From positions 868,001-932,000 of the forward strand of contig NC_009376.1 of the NCBI RefSeq assembly GCF_000016385.1: 64,000 bases of DNA. Direction: 5' to 3'. How positions within the stretch are numbered: position 1 is the first letter of the stretch; every line of letters starts with the position of its first letter. A program made the position numbers and the translations under genes. The notes below the pieces were generated by a model. The model was not told the origin of the DNA, ran no database searches, and saw only the letters and a list, made by a program, of their open reading frames with translations. Source of the stretch: Pyrobaculum arsenaticum DSM 13514. GTDB lineage: Archaea > Thermoproteota > Thermoprotei > Thermoproteales > Thermoproteaceae. Below are positions 36,034 through 44,722 of the stretch, piece after piece.

Positions 36034-36140
36034 GGCCCCTCTACCACCTCATAATGCTGGTACTGGCATGGGCGTTGATTTATATAGCGTCTAACCTGTC
36101 GCTGTACGTTGAGTTGCTCTACAAGGCCTTCGTGCCATGA
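36030..36140 (+). CDS. Tiny membrane protein 2 of the set (36 aa)
   Basis: This 36-residue frame (MRPLYHLIMLVLAWALIYIA and a short C-terminal helix) is essentially a single membrane segment. It begins in an ATGA overlap with protein 1 and ends in an ATGA overlap with protein 3, an arrangement unlikely by chance and typical of coupled translation. It is too short for most gene callers. Confidence 0.6.
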   Translation: MRPLYHLIMLVLAWALIYIASNLSLYVELLYKAFVP

Positions 36141-36382
36141 ACCTACTTGAAGGTTTCCTCGCCGTGGCGCTTTTCCTAATATCCACGGCGCTTATACTGT
36201 ATTTCGGCCACCTAACCGGCGAAATGATCAAATTGAAATATGTCTATGAGGCCACAAAAAACGGGAGCTGTGGCAATAAGACATCACAGATAGGCGGGAT
36301 AGTGGTGGCCATGTGTGTCACGGTGAGTTTTAACTCCACATTCAACATAGAACTATACAACGTCACGGCGCCGATTAGGTGA
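36137..36382 (+). CDS. Small pilin-like membrane protein 3 of the set (81 aa)
   Basis: This 81-residue protein has an N-terminal hydrophobic helix (LLEGFLAVALFLISTALILY), then a polar region with two cysteines and four N-glycosylation sequons (NGS, NKT, NST, NVT). This implies an exported C-terminal domain rich in beta strands. The plan resembles small pilin/FlaF-like proteins or a subunit of a membrane complex, but I cannot assign a family. It is the last of three ATGA-coupled genes. Confidence 0.65.
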   Translation: MNLLEGFLAVALFLISTALILYFGHLTGEMIKLKYVYEATKNGSCGNKTSQIGGIVVAMCVTVSFNSTFNIELYNVTAPIR

Positions 36383-36590
36383 ATAGCCACTATTGCTAGC
36401 CCAAACCGCGCCGTTTTAATGTAAATAGGCATCGCAGATGACGGCGAGTTGTTCAACCGCCGCCAAAATAGCTTTTGCAAATAGCCGGGATCGGCGTTTG
36501 ATCCAATGCGAGCCCTTGCCGCGGGACGTGAGAGGAATTTAGACAATTACAGCCACGTCAAAAATATAAACTGGCGGGCATGGCTGGGTG

Positions 36591-37466
36591 ATGCTACGCA
36601 CGTTGAGACTTGTGGGAGATGTTGTGCACAAGGCGTTGAAATACGCCTTGGATCTGGCGCAACCGGACACGCCTGTTTTGGAGCTCTGCGAGAAAGTAGA
36701 GGCCTTAATAAGGGCGAACGACGCCAAACCTGCCTTCCCCGTAAATGTAAGCATAAACAACGTTGCGGCCCACTACACAGCGAAGCGGGGTGATGCTCTC
36801 ACAATACCGAAAAGCGGCGTCGTGAAAATCGACGTGGGAGCTCAAAGAGAGGGGTACATCGTTGATGCGGCGGTTACCGTAGTAGTAGGCCCAGTCTTCT
36901 CTAACCTCCAGAAGGCGGCAAGGTCGGCGCTTGAATCAGCGCTTGCCGCGGCCAAGCCCGGCGTGAAGGCTTGGCAGATAGGCGAGGCTATCGAAAAAGC
37001 CATAAAGAGCTACGGCTTCACGCCCATATTCAACCTCACAGGCCACAAAATAGAAAGATACCTCCTACATGCCGGTAGCGTTATACCGAACTACCCAGAC
37101 AAAACAGCTTCGCAGCCGCTTGTACCCGGCGACGTCTACGCAATAGAGCCATTTGTCACAAACGGCGAAGGCTACGTAGTAGATGGGCGAGAAATAACCA
37201 TATACCGCCTCGCCAAAATGAGGCACAAGATCTACCAACCGCTCATAGACATAGTCAACGCAGAGGCTGGCCCACTGCCTTTTACCCCCCGGTGGTTTCC
37301 CCAGCTAGACGAGACGACAATAACAGCCGCGCTCAAAGCCGGCGTCCTACACGGCTACGAGGTGTTGGTAGAAAAGAGCGGGGGCTTCGTGGCCCAGTTC
37401 GAAGACACCATATACGTAGGAGAAAACGAAGTAGTACCACTAGCACATACACTGGATTTAATATAA
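36591..37466 (+). CDS. map: Methionine aminopeptidase, type II archaeal
   Basis: This 292-residue pita-bread enzyme has the five metal ligands in order: KIDVGAQREGYIVDAAV (two Asp), TGHKIERYLLH (His), YAIEPFVTNG (Glu) and QFEDTIYV (Glu). It removes the initiator Met from nascent proteins. ATG 36591 lies about 26 nt after the AAAATATAAA box at 36561-36570; a GTG directly before it is the alternative. Confidence 0.95.
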   Translation: MLRTLRLVGDVVHKALKYALDLAQPDTPVLELCEKVEALIRANDAKPAFPVNVSINNVAAHYTAKRGDALTIPKSGVVKIDVGAQREGYIVDAAVTVVVGPVFSNLQKAARSALESALAAAKPGVKAWQIGEAIEKAIKSYGFTPIFNLTGHKIERYLLHAGSVIPNYPDKTASQPLVPGDVYAIEPFVTNGEGYVVDGREITIYRLAKMRHKIYQPLIDIVNAEAGPLPFTPRWFPQLDETTITAALKAGVLHGYEVLVEKSGGFVAQFEDTIYVGENEVVPLAHTLDLI

Positions 37467-37697
37467 AATACCAACACTACGCCACGTGGGGTCTTTCATT
37501 CCAGTTGCTAAGTTATTCCATATCACCATGGACTAGGGCCTAGCAGATGGCGTGCCGGGAACCATTGAGAAGATGCCCAGCCAAGCGATGCCCGTCACTG
37601 TGGTGAAAGATACGTAGAGCAAGCGCTTGTGGTGTACGCCATTGTGATTATAGGCTACTTGGAGAGGCATACACGCGGGTATTTACATCTACAGTAA

Positions 37698-39077
37698 TTA
37701 TCCCAGGAATTTTCGATATTTGCTCAGTGCAATTATGTTAGGCTCGCTTCTAGGCATCTTCAACAACGCGGTGTAAGTGGGGGTGGGCCTTGCCTCTACG
37801 CCGAGATAGTCGGCGAGTTCCACCGCGGCGTATACGAGCTCCTCACTTAGGTAGTTCCTCGCTGTCTGTGGGTCGAAAAACTCGTAGTCGTATTCCAGCT
37901 CCATCTTGTAGGTAGGAAGGAGTTTAAACACCGCATCTAGCTTATCCGACTTAGCCAGCTCCAAGAGTAACGGCGCATCAATGAGCGTCGGCGGGAATCC
38001 CATGGCATACCACGCCGACGTGTATACAATGGCACGGGGCATATGCACTACTCGGTCTCCGTCAAGTAGGGATCTGCCGTACTCCTTCCAGCTAACCCTA
38101 TCCCTAGTGCTTGGCACGAGACGGGCCACCTCCGCTATTTTATCCACGTGCTTCATAGCTTGTGACCTGTACTTAGCGGAGGCTTCCTGTATGAGCGGCA
38201 ACACCTCCTCCCCCACCAGGCCCCTCGTGCCGCAACAAGCGTTGAGGATAGACTCCCTGACCTTTACGTACTCGTCTAGCGACGTGTCGTACCTAACTGC
38301 TGACTGTATCGTGGCGGTGTAGTAGCCCGCGTACTGCACCACCTCCAAGTGGGCCAGCCTCGGGTTGTTTAAGGCGCCTCTAAAAGGCGGTGATCCCATG
38401 CCTAAGATGGGCCGCACCCTTATACCTGACTCTGCCTCGAACTCCTTCAGTTTCGACATAGCGTAGATTATAGCCAACGCCGACGCGAGGTGGCCGTGCC
38501 TCACCGCCGAGTCGGACTTGCCTAAGAAGACCCTCACCTCCCTTGCCTCCTCGCTCTTGAAGACCTCGCCGACAATCACCTTAGCCTTCACCTGCACAAA
38601 GGCGTCTTCTATAAGTGGGATCACCTCCACCTCCCCCACGTCAACACCTGTCTCCGACTTGTAGATCTCGGCCTTGCGCCTCAGCATCCTCCTCACCAGT
38701 ATCACAGTATCAAAATCCTCCACCATGGGCAACACCACCCACCTCACCGCCTGCGCGTCGGCGTACCTCCTAGAGAAGTAGTTCGCCACGAGAGCCGCCT
38801 CTAGCGAAAGCATCGCTCTATCAAACTCCTCCAGTTTGGGATTAGGAAGCCTCACAGTGATGTAGAACTCATCGCCAAGAGGCACATCGCCCCTGATCGC
38901 CTTCATTACAATCTCCTTGGGCTGTCCATATGGCGTCATCTTTCCCTCGTAGTCTACCATCACCTCATCGCACCCATACGCGGTGTACGCCACTATGGCC
39001 TCGTCAACCTCCTCTGCAGTGGTGATCTTAACGGTGGTGTCAGGATGCTGTGTACACATCAAACGCGGTATATGCAT
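37698..39077 (-). CDS. ppcA: Phosphoenolpyruvate carboxylase, archaeal type
   Basis: This 459-residue PEPC of the short archaeal family begins IPRLMCTQHPDTTVKITTAE and contains the GMGSPPFRG and ACCGTRG segments. It carboxylates PEP to oxaloacetate. In Thermoproteales it is a CO2-fixing step of the dicarboxylate/4-hydroxybutyrate cycle and an anaplerotic enzyme. ATG 39077 is about 24 nt from a TTTTATAAT box, and a GTG at 39080 directly precedes it. PPDK at 31.8 kb supplies its PEP. Confidence 0.95.
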   Translation of the reverse strand: MHIPRLMCTQHPDTTVKITTAEEVDEAIVAYTAYGCDEVMVDYEGKMTPYGQPKEIVMKAIRGDVPLGDEFYITVRLPNPKLEEFDRAMLSLEAALVANYFSRRYADAQAVRWVVLPMVEDFDTVILVRRMLRRKAEIYKSETGVDVGEVEVIPLIEDAFVQVKAKVIVGEVFKSEEAREVRVFLGKSDSAVRHGHLASALAIIYAMSKLKEFEAESGIRVRPILGMGSPPFRGALNNPRLAHLEVVQYAGYYTATIQSAVRYDTSLDEYVKVRESILNACCGTRGLVGEEVLPLIQEASAKYRSQAMKHVDKIAEVARLVPSTRDRVSWKEYGRSLLDGDRVVHMPRAIVYTSAWYAMGFPPTLIDAPLLLELAKSDKLDAVFKLLPTYKMELEYDYEFFDPQTARNYLSEELVYAAVELADYLGVEARPTPTYTALLKMPRSEPNIIALSKYRKFLG

Positions 39078-39195
39078 CACGGTTTTAATTCAACCTTTTA
39101 TAATCATTCGACTTCTCGTGATTTAGTAGAATTCATTTTAATGTTCATGAAATTTATCATTATCTAATATGTTATTTATAAATAAAAAGTATTTC

Positions 39196-39591
39196 ATGCC
39201 TCCCTTATGCTGGCTACGGTCCCATTATAAGTGTAACGACCCCACCGTGCATGAGCAACTGGGCGTAACGGAGCTACACAAGGAGGAGTCATCGCAAGGA
39301 TCGAGTCGCTGGGTTTGCCACAGCGACCTGTACATTAGAAACGCCGGCCTACCAGCCGCATTACCCAGCCTCGAGGCCGTGTCAGTAGTGAAGGAGATGA
39401 GGCCTGGCGAGTATGCCATGGCGCTAGGAGACGTCACAGTGCCCCCTTTATATGGACCTGGGGCCGTTGTAGACACAAACGGCTTACACGAGGTCAGGAT
39501 CGGAATCTTCCAGGTAAAAGCCAGAATCCCAATAACAGAGCCGCTGATCCGAGTAGCCGAGAAACTCAGAAGCATATCAGGGGCGTCCTGA
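39196..39591 (+). CDS. Hypothetical protein with N-terminal Cys/His cluster
   Basis: This protein of about 131 residues (140 if ATG 39169 is used) is preceded by an A/T-rich TTATTTATAAATAAAA stretch. An N-terminal region carries Cys and His residues (CWLRSHYKC, then VCHSD). The C-terminal half reads as a compact beta domain (YAMALGDVTVPPLYGPG and IGIFQVKARIPITEPLI). I recognise no family. The Cys/His pattern could bind metal but lacks a regular zinc-ribbon spacing. The start is uncertain. Confidence 0.55.
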   Translation: MPPLCWLRSHYKCNDPTVHEQLGVTELHKEESSQGSSRWVCHSDLYIRNAGLPAALPSLEAVSVVKEMRPGEYAMALGDVTVPPLYGPGAVVDTNGLHEVRIGIFQVKARIPITEPLIRVAEKLRSISGAS

Positions 39592-39635
39592 TAAGGCCTA
39601 AAATTGTCGTTGACCCTCCCATATTGCCATGTTGA

Positions 39636-40799
39636 CTAGCCGGGAACCACTGCCGCCTCTCCCCGCTGGACTAATCTGCCCTCAAGCCAGGCGGTGCCGG
39701 CCTTTACCGCGTCTTCAATGGCCTGCTCCAGGCGGAGGGGGTCGCCCCCCTTGATGACATACTCGGCGAGGGTCAGCGCCCGGTTGAGGGGACTTCGCCA
39801 CGAGGAACGCCAGAGGTATTCAAAAAACCTAAGCCTATACCCTGGCGGAGACCTGGGCTTAAGCGCTTCCTCCACTGCCCTCCTCGCCTCCTCCAGCGAC
39901 CTCGCAGACTCCACCACCACGGCCAAATACGCCGTGTCGCCGACGGCGTCGTAGTCCACATAGTAGGAGTAGGCAACGCCGCTGTTCCTCACCAAGTTGA
40001 AAAGAATAGACTTGGTGCCAGCCTCTAGGTGGAACGAGGCGCCGTATAGGAGGATGTGCGCCGCCGCGGCATCGCCTGCCGCCACCTCTACGGCCAAGGA
40101 GTAGTACACCCCGTCGACGTCACGCCGCTCTTCTATAAGGCGAGGCCCCCGCCCCTTAGACGGCGTCTTCTTGCTGGGCGCCCGCCCCTCCAGCTTACCG
40201 AAGAGGTTTGCCGTCATATCCACGGCGTCTTTCCCAAAGCCGCCGGAGAGGACAACCACTGTGTTACCCGGCGTGAACCATGCCCTCTTGTGCTCCAGCA
40301 AGTCGGCGAGGGTCAACTCCTCCACAGTCTCCGGCGTGCCCCCCACCGGTGCCCCCCAGTCGCTGTCGCCGAAAAGAGCCCTCAGCGCCAGCTCCCCAGC
40401 CCTCTCCGACGGGTCCTCCCGCGTCTGCCTCAGCTCCGACAGAACCGCGTCCTTCTCCTTCTTCAAGTCCTCCTCTGCGTATTTCTCGTTAGAGTACAGC
40501 CTATACGCCAACTCCGCCAGCCCGGCGGCCGATTCGGAAATCCCCTCAAAGGCGATAAAAAGGGCATCTCTTTGGGTGTAGGCGTTGTTAGTCCCCCCAA
40601 GCGACTCCACAGCCTCATCCACGTCAAACCCCGGCAACCTGAATAACATATGCTCCAAAAGGTGGGTAACCCCCCTCTTTCCCGCCTCCTCGTACAGGGA
40701 GCCCACCCCAACCGCCACCACCACAGCCGCCGTAGACGCCACGAAGCGGTCGGCCACCAGCACAGCCCCATTTCTTAGGCGGAACACCTCACGAGGCAC
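39636..40799 (-). CDS. M16-family metallopeptidase (mitochondrial processing peptidase-like)
   Basis: This 387-residue protein has the inverted zinc motif HxxEH as THLLEHMLFR near residue 45, with the downstream Glu in EKDAVLSELRQ. It is of single-subunit M16B length. It probably degrades short peptides. GTG 40799 lies 26 nt after the TATAAATATAAA box at 40820-40832. The longer frame would put the promoter inside the gene. Confidence 0.87.
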   Translation of the reverse strand: MPREVFRLRNGAVLVADRFVASTAAVVVAVGVGSLYEEAGKRGVTHLLEHMLFRLPGFDVDEAVESLGGTNNAYTQRDALFIAFEGISESAAGLAELAYRLYSNEKYAEEDLKKEKDAVLSELRQTREDPSERAGELALRALFGDSDWGAPVGGTPETVEELTLADLLEHKRAWFTPGNTVVVLSGGFGKDAVDMTANLFGKLEGRAPSKKTPSKGRGPRLIEERRDVDGVYYSLAVEVAAGDAAAAHILLYGASFHLEAGTKSILFNLVRNSGVAYSYYVDYDAVGDTAYLAVVVESARSLEEARRAVEEALKPRSPPGYRLRFFEYLWRSSWRSPLNRALTLAEYVIKGGDPLRLEQAIEDAVKAGTAWLEGRLVQRGEAAVVPG

Positions 40800-41020
40800 G
40801 CCGCGGCACTTACAGGCAAATATAAATATAAACGCGGTTACCACGTCCACCAGCGCCTAGCGGAATTTGTGACAGATTCCGCGGCTTCCTCCTGGTAGAG
40901 GTAGCGGATGTCTATGTGCGACTTGAGCTACGCCGCGTGGCCCAATACGGCCTCTTCAAAAACAGCAGATTTAGGCGATCGCGCCTCAGTTGCTCGACTG
41001 TGAAGTACTGACAATAACGG

Positions 41021-41416
41021 CTACACAAGCCTCTTTAAGAAGGTCACGACGTCTATGGCGTTTCTAGTCTTAGCCAACAGCTCCTGATCCTGAGTCACTA
41101 GAACCAGTCCGGAGGACTCCGCCACGTAGGCGTAGCTCGCGTCGTAGAAGGTCAACCCCCTCTTAACCGCCACCCCCAAAACCTCGTTCAACGGCGGGTC
41201 GTCCAACACCTTGAGGCTCGATAACACCTTTTTCAGATGCCTAGCCGCGGCGGCCCAGTCAACCCTCCCCAGCCTCGCCTCTTTCCACAACGCGTTGCCC
41301 GCCTCGTATATAGTCAAGTGCAAGATAGCCAGCCTATCCCTATGCCTGATCCACTTATCGTAGTGCGCCACTAGGGCGTACAGCGCCGACGCGTCCACCA
41401 AGTACTCAACGGGCAT
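41021..41416 (-). CDS. vapC: VapC-type PIN-domain toxin
   Basis: This 131-residue PIN domain ribonuclease has its acidic residues in YLVDASALYALV, in the central Glu-rich helix and in TFYDASYAYVAESSG with the TQDQELL tail. VapC toxins cleave tRNA or rRNA and are neutralised by the cognate VapB. The start overlaps the vapB end by 11 bp. Confidence 0.9.
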   Translation of the reverse strand: MPVEYLVDASALYALVAHYDKWIRHRDRLAILHLTIYEAGNALWKEARLGRVDWAAAARHLKKVLSSLKVLDDPPLNEVLGVAVKRGLTFYDASYAYVAESSGLVLVTQDQELLAKTRNAIDVVTFLKRLV

Positions 41417-41630
41417 CCCGCGCCTCCCTCACCGCCTCCACCCACTCCCTCTCGGAGATGCCCGACAGCGCCCTCTTCAGCTCCTCAAGCGACTTGGCCA
41501 GCTCCTCCTCTTCGCGCCTCTTGATCTCCTCCTCCAGCGCCCTCTCCACAACCTCCCTAATATTAATACCCAGCTGCCTGGCCCTCTCCTTCAACTCCCT
41601 CTTCACCCTCACGCTGATCACCGCAGACAT
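41406..41630 (-). CDS. vapB: VapB-type antitoxin
   Basis: This 74-residue protein has an N-terminal ribbon-helix-helix-like segment (AVISVRVKRELKERARQLG) and a C-terminal charged helix that would wrap the toxin. ATG 41630 (MSAVISVRV) is about 22 nt from a TTATATAC box at 41648-41656. As usual for the family it should bind its own promoter together with VapC. Confidence 0.85.
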   Translation of the reverse strand: MSAVISVRVKRELKERARQLGINIREVVERALEEEIKRREEEELAKSLEELKRALSGISEREWVEAVREARDAR

Positions 41631-41851
41631 AAGAGAATACACGCACCCGTATATAAGCTCGTCGTATACGAGAAATTGTAGACACAGACCCGACTCCAAT
41701 CAACCGTGGACAGTTCGGCGGTGCACAAGCGCGCACTTGGCCCTCAAAAAATCAGGGCTACGGCTAGGCTTTCCCCCAGCAAACCCCAACCGTCCCGAAG
41801 TCCGCGGCGACTACGCGACAGGCGGGAAAACCCCGCCGGGCATACGACGTC

Positions 41852-42046
41852 ATCTAGTAACTGTGGACTCCACCTCCTCTAGCACAATCCTCGGTCTCCT
41901 TAAACGCCTCACCATAAACACCGCAACAGATGCTCCTACGCCGCCCGCCGAGGCCCCGGCGCCCAGTTGAAGAAGTCGTATATGGCCTGACTGAGTGTAT
42001 GGGAGCCCACAGTCGTGAAACCGAGGTACGTAAAGAAAATTCTATG
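41852..42046 (-). pseudogene. Probable degraded C-terminal end of a surface-anchored protein
   Basis: Two overlapping minus-strand frames look like one broken gene. One reads FTTVGSHTLSQAIYDFFNW. Near 41960 it gives way to another frame with ASAGGVGASVAVFMVRRLRR, a membrane helix followed by a basic stop-transfer tail, and then a TGA at 41852-41854. There is no start or promoter. I infer a decayed C-terminal membrane anchor; the family is not recognised. Confidence 0.35.
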
Positions 42047-42120
42047 TTAACTTGGGCTGTATTTTCTATGTTTTACTAGGTCGCTAATCCTCAAATCTAT
42101 TCTATTAATTAAGGCCGTAG

Positions 42121-42297
42121 AGGGTCCCCAAGGGGGAGGCATACCGCATCTTCAACATTGGCGTCGGCGTGGTATTTAACACCGACACCTCAGCCGATTT
42201 AATAAGGCATCTAGAGGACGTGGGCTACTCAGCGGGAGTTATCGGGAGAGTTAAACCGGGCGGCGGCATCGTCGTAGACGGCGTGAGGATAGGCTAA
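42121..42297 (+). pseudogene. purM: 3' remnant of purM (phosphoribosylformylglycinamidine cyclo-ligase)
   Basis: Fifty-eight codons ending in TAA read GEAYRIFNIGVGVVF, then LEDVGYSAGVIGRVKPGGG, a clear match to the last part of PurM (the YRxFNMGIGM strand and the VIGxV terminus). An in-frame TAG lies directly upstream and the ATP-binding and catalytic parts are missing. It is therefore a gene fragment left by deletion or rearrangement, abutting nadE tail to tail. Confidence 0.7.
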
Positions 42298-42303
42298 TGG
42301 AAG

Positions 42304-43149
42304 CTAGGATCTCGCCGCGCTCTGGCTCCTTGTGGTTGTAACAAGCCTCGATTTAATGAGCTTGGCTATGGGCGGAGGGCTTAGCTTATGCGCGTTCTCC
42401 TCTACTCTCTTCAAGATCTTCCTCACCACGGCTGGCGGCACGCCTGTCTGCCTCGGTATCTTGGACTTCGGTACGCCGAGTTCCCATGCGTATAACACTA
42501 AATCGGCTTCGGCGTAGGTGAAGCCCAGCTCGCTCTCGGCCATTTGTCCCACCCACAATCTTGGGCTGGAGGGCTTTCCGGCTATATCCTCGGGCAACCC
42601 CATGCGTCTAGCCAAGGCCCTTACTTGAGACTTGTAGAGATCTCCTATTGGCAGTATATCCACCCCGCCGTCTCCGTGTTTAGTGAAATAACCCAACATT
42701 AGCTCGCTCTTATCGCCAGTTCCTATCACCAACATGTTACGCTTATTTGCGTAGTAGTACAGAACCGACATCCTTATCCTCGCAGTTAAGTTCCCCCTAG
42801 CTACGAGGTCTTTATCATCGTATTCGGACATCGTCGTCTTGTACGCATTAAGGATCGGCGTTATGTCAATCACTTCGTATCGCACGCCGAATTGTCTGGC
42901 CACTCTTATGGCGTCCTCGACGTCTTGAGGGGGCGTCGCCTTACTGGGCAATATCAAGGCTATCACCCGCTCCGGCCCCAAGGCCTCAGCCGTTAAGGCC
43001 AGGGTAGTGCACGAGTCCACTCCGCCGCTTAGCCCAACGACTGCACCCCTGACCTTGGCTTTCTGGATGTAGTAGGCTATGAACTCCTCAATCTCTCTTC
43101 TGGCCTCTTGGTAGTTCACCGAATTTATCACGTCTAGTAAGGTGATCAT
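42304..43149 (-). CDS. nadE: NH3-dependent NAD+ synthetase
   Basis: This 281-residue synthetase has the PP-loop GLSGGVDSCTT and the ligand segments GTGDKSELMLGYFTKHGDGG and KSQVRALARRMG. It lacks a glutaminase (nitrilase) domain, so it must use free ammonia to amidate deamido-NAD. The start overlaps the glnK stop by four bases, which places it as the third gene of amtB-glnK-nadE. The C-terminus has a short basic tail. Confidence 0.95.
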   Translation of the reverse strand: MITLLDVINSVNYQEARREIEEFIAYYIQKAKVRGAVVGLSGGVDSCTTLALTAEALGPERVIALILPSKATPPQDVEDAIRVARQFGVRYEVIDITPILNAYKTTMSEYDDKDLVARGNLTARIRMSVLYYYANKRNMLVIGTGDKSELMLGYFTKHGDGGVDILPIGDLYKSQVRALARRMGLPEDIAGKPSSPRLWVGQMAESELGFTYAEADLVLYAWELGVPKSKIPRQTGVPPAVVRKILKRVEENAHKLSPPPIAKLIKSRLVTTTRSQSAARS

Positions 43150-43478
43150 GCGCTCAAGAGCTCGCCGGTTCTGATCCTAATGGCGGCGGATATAGGTATC
43201 ACGAAGATCCTCCCGTCGCCCACCTCGCCCGTCCTTGCGGTCTCTGTTATGATCCTTATTACCTTCTCTGTCTGCTCCTCGTTGATCACCACCTCCACGA
43301 CGACCCGTGGAACTAACACGGGGCGCACCGACCCTCTTATGGAGGCCACGCCCCCCTCTCCCCCCATTCCCTGTACCCTGTATGCCGTCGCTCCCGTAAA
43401 CCCGTTGGCTATCAGCGCCGCTAGCACATTCATTAGTTTGTCCTCTCTTATAACCGCTTTCACCATTACCAACGTCAT
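43146..43478 (-). CDS. glnK: PII nitrogen regulatory protein GlnK
   Basis: This 110-residue PII protein has MVKAVIREDKLMNVLAAL, a T-loop region around GMGGEGGVASIRG and the nucleotide-binding C-terminal segment GRIFVIPISAAIRIRTGE. GlnK senses ATP/ADP and 2-oxoglutarate and blocks the AmtB channel. It lies between amtB and nadE with four-base overlaps on both sides. The usual uridylylated T-loop Tyr is not obvious, as in many archaeal PII proteins. Confidence 0.95.
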   Translation of the reverse strand: MTLVMVKAVIREDKLMNVLAALIANGFTGATAYRVQGMGGEGGVASIRGSVRPVLVPRVVVEVVINEEQTEKVIRIITETARTGEVGDGRIFVIPISAAIRIRTGELLSA

Positions 43479-44722
43479 GGCCTCTCGACGCCGTGGTCAA
43501 CTACGTCGAGTCCCAAGAGCTCCTCCTCAACGCTGATGCGGAACCTTGATCTTCTCAGCAACCAAGTCGCGATGTATGTCGTCGCAACTACAAATAACAA
43601 TGCAATCGCCATGCCGAGTAGTTGCACGCCCAACCACGCCGGGGAGCCGCCGTATATCAAGCCGGCGTACGGGCTTAGGCCCGGCTTTGCGAACACAGGC
43701 ACAAGGGCGCTACCCAGTATCCCGTTGAAGCCGTGTACGGGCAACGATCCCACTGGGTCGTCAATGAAGTAATACCTCTCCACTAGCTTCGTTCCGTAGT
43801 AGGTCACAAGACCTGCAAGGACACCCACGACGTAGCTTACCCATATGTCCACGAAACCAGCGAGTGGAGTTATCATAACGAGCCCTCCCAACAAGCCCGC
43901 AATAATGGCTATGGGATTCCACACCTTCTCATGCATCCTGGACAATAACGCCGTGATGGCACCTGCTAAGGACCCCGCTATGGCCGTGTTGCTGATGGCA
44001 TACTGGCTCTGTTCCGAAACCGTCACTGTGGACATGCCGTTGAAGCCGAACCAGCCGAAATAGAGCAAGATGGTTCCCAGTATCGCGTATTGGAGCTCTG
44101 CATGCATGTACTCCACGCGCTCCTTATAGATCAGCGGGCTGAGACGGGCCCTACCGCCGCCGTTGGCCCACGCTCGTCTCAACGATGGGCCCAGGAGCAA
44201 CGTGATGATGAAGCCGGCGAGTCCCGCATAAGCGTGTACGACTGTACCGCCTGCGAAGTCCAAAACTCCGAAATCGCCCAATCCCAACAAGCTTCCCAGC
44301 TTGCTTAAGAAGCCGCCTCCCCAAATCCAACTGGCGACGAGAGGCCACTGTACCAGCGAGAAGAAGAGCGCGAACGCCAGCCAGCCGCCAAACCTCAGCC
44401 GCTCAGGCGCGCCGGCGCCTATTAATGCCAGAGTTACCGCGCCGAAGACTCCTAAAAAGAAGCCGTAAATATACATCGGCACGCCCGTCCCCTCACCCGT
44501 TGGGTAATACCCGTCGGAAAAAATGCCGTGGAAAAACAGCGGAAATACTGCGAACCACGCCGGCAAGAACACGGCAAAGGACATGAGACCCTTACTCATG
44601 GCGTTTATCACATTAACGCGCCTCACCAGTCCTGCCTCCAACATCCCAATGGCCGGTATCATTAAGAAAACGAGTATTCCGCCAATTGATAACCACATGG
44701 TTGAGATCTGATCCACTCGCAT
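43475..44722 (-). CDS. amtB: Ammonium transporter AmtB
   Basis: This 415-residue transporter has about eleven membrane helices. Amt signatures are visible: the DFAGGTVVHAYAG segment with the pore His, and FGWFGFNGMSTVTV. It conducts ammonium or ammonia into the cell and is gated by GlnK. It is the first gene of the operon. No box A lies at leaderless distance; a CTTTTTAAG box near 44795 suggests a transcript with a leader of roughly 45-50 nt. Confidence 0.95.
   Translation of the reverse strand: MRVDQISTMWLSIGGILVFLMIPAIGMLEAGLVRRVNVINAMSKGLMSFAVFLPAWFAVFPLFFHGIFSDGYYPTGEGTGVPMYIYGFFLGVFGAVTLALIGAGAPERLRFGGWLAFALFFSLVQWPLVASWIWGGGFLSKLGSLLGLGDFGVLDFAGGTVVHAYAGLAGFIITLLLGPSLRRAWANGGGRARLSPLIYKERVEYMHAELQYAILGTILLYFGWFGFNGMSTVTVSEQSQYAISNTAIAGSLAGAITALLSRMHEKVWNPIAIIAGLLGGLVMITPLAGFVDIWVSYVVGVLAGLVTYYGTKLVERYYFIDDPVGSLPVHGFNGILGSALVPVFAKPGLSPYAGLIYGGSPAWLGVQLLGMAIALLFVVATTYIATWLLRRSRFRISVEEELLGLDVVDHGVERP

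Noticed and set aside
41821..41838. GGCGGG/CCCGCC hairpin as a second IS605 end or terminator
   Set aside because: The stem is only 6 bp, and no tnpB-like frame or flanking target sequence ends at it; chance is adequate in GC-rich DNA.
41458..41970. Plus-strand frame of 170 codons over vapB
   Set aside because: The first part is the antisense shadow of vapB, and the rest is low-complexity Pro/Thr/Ser with no promoter or family match.
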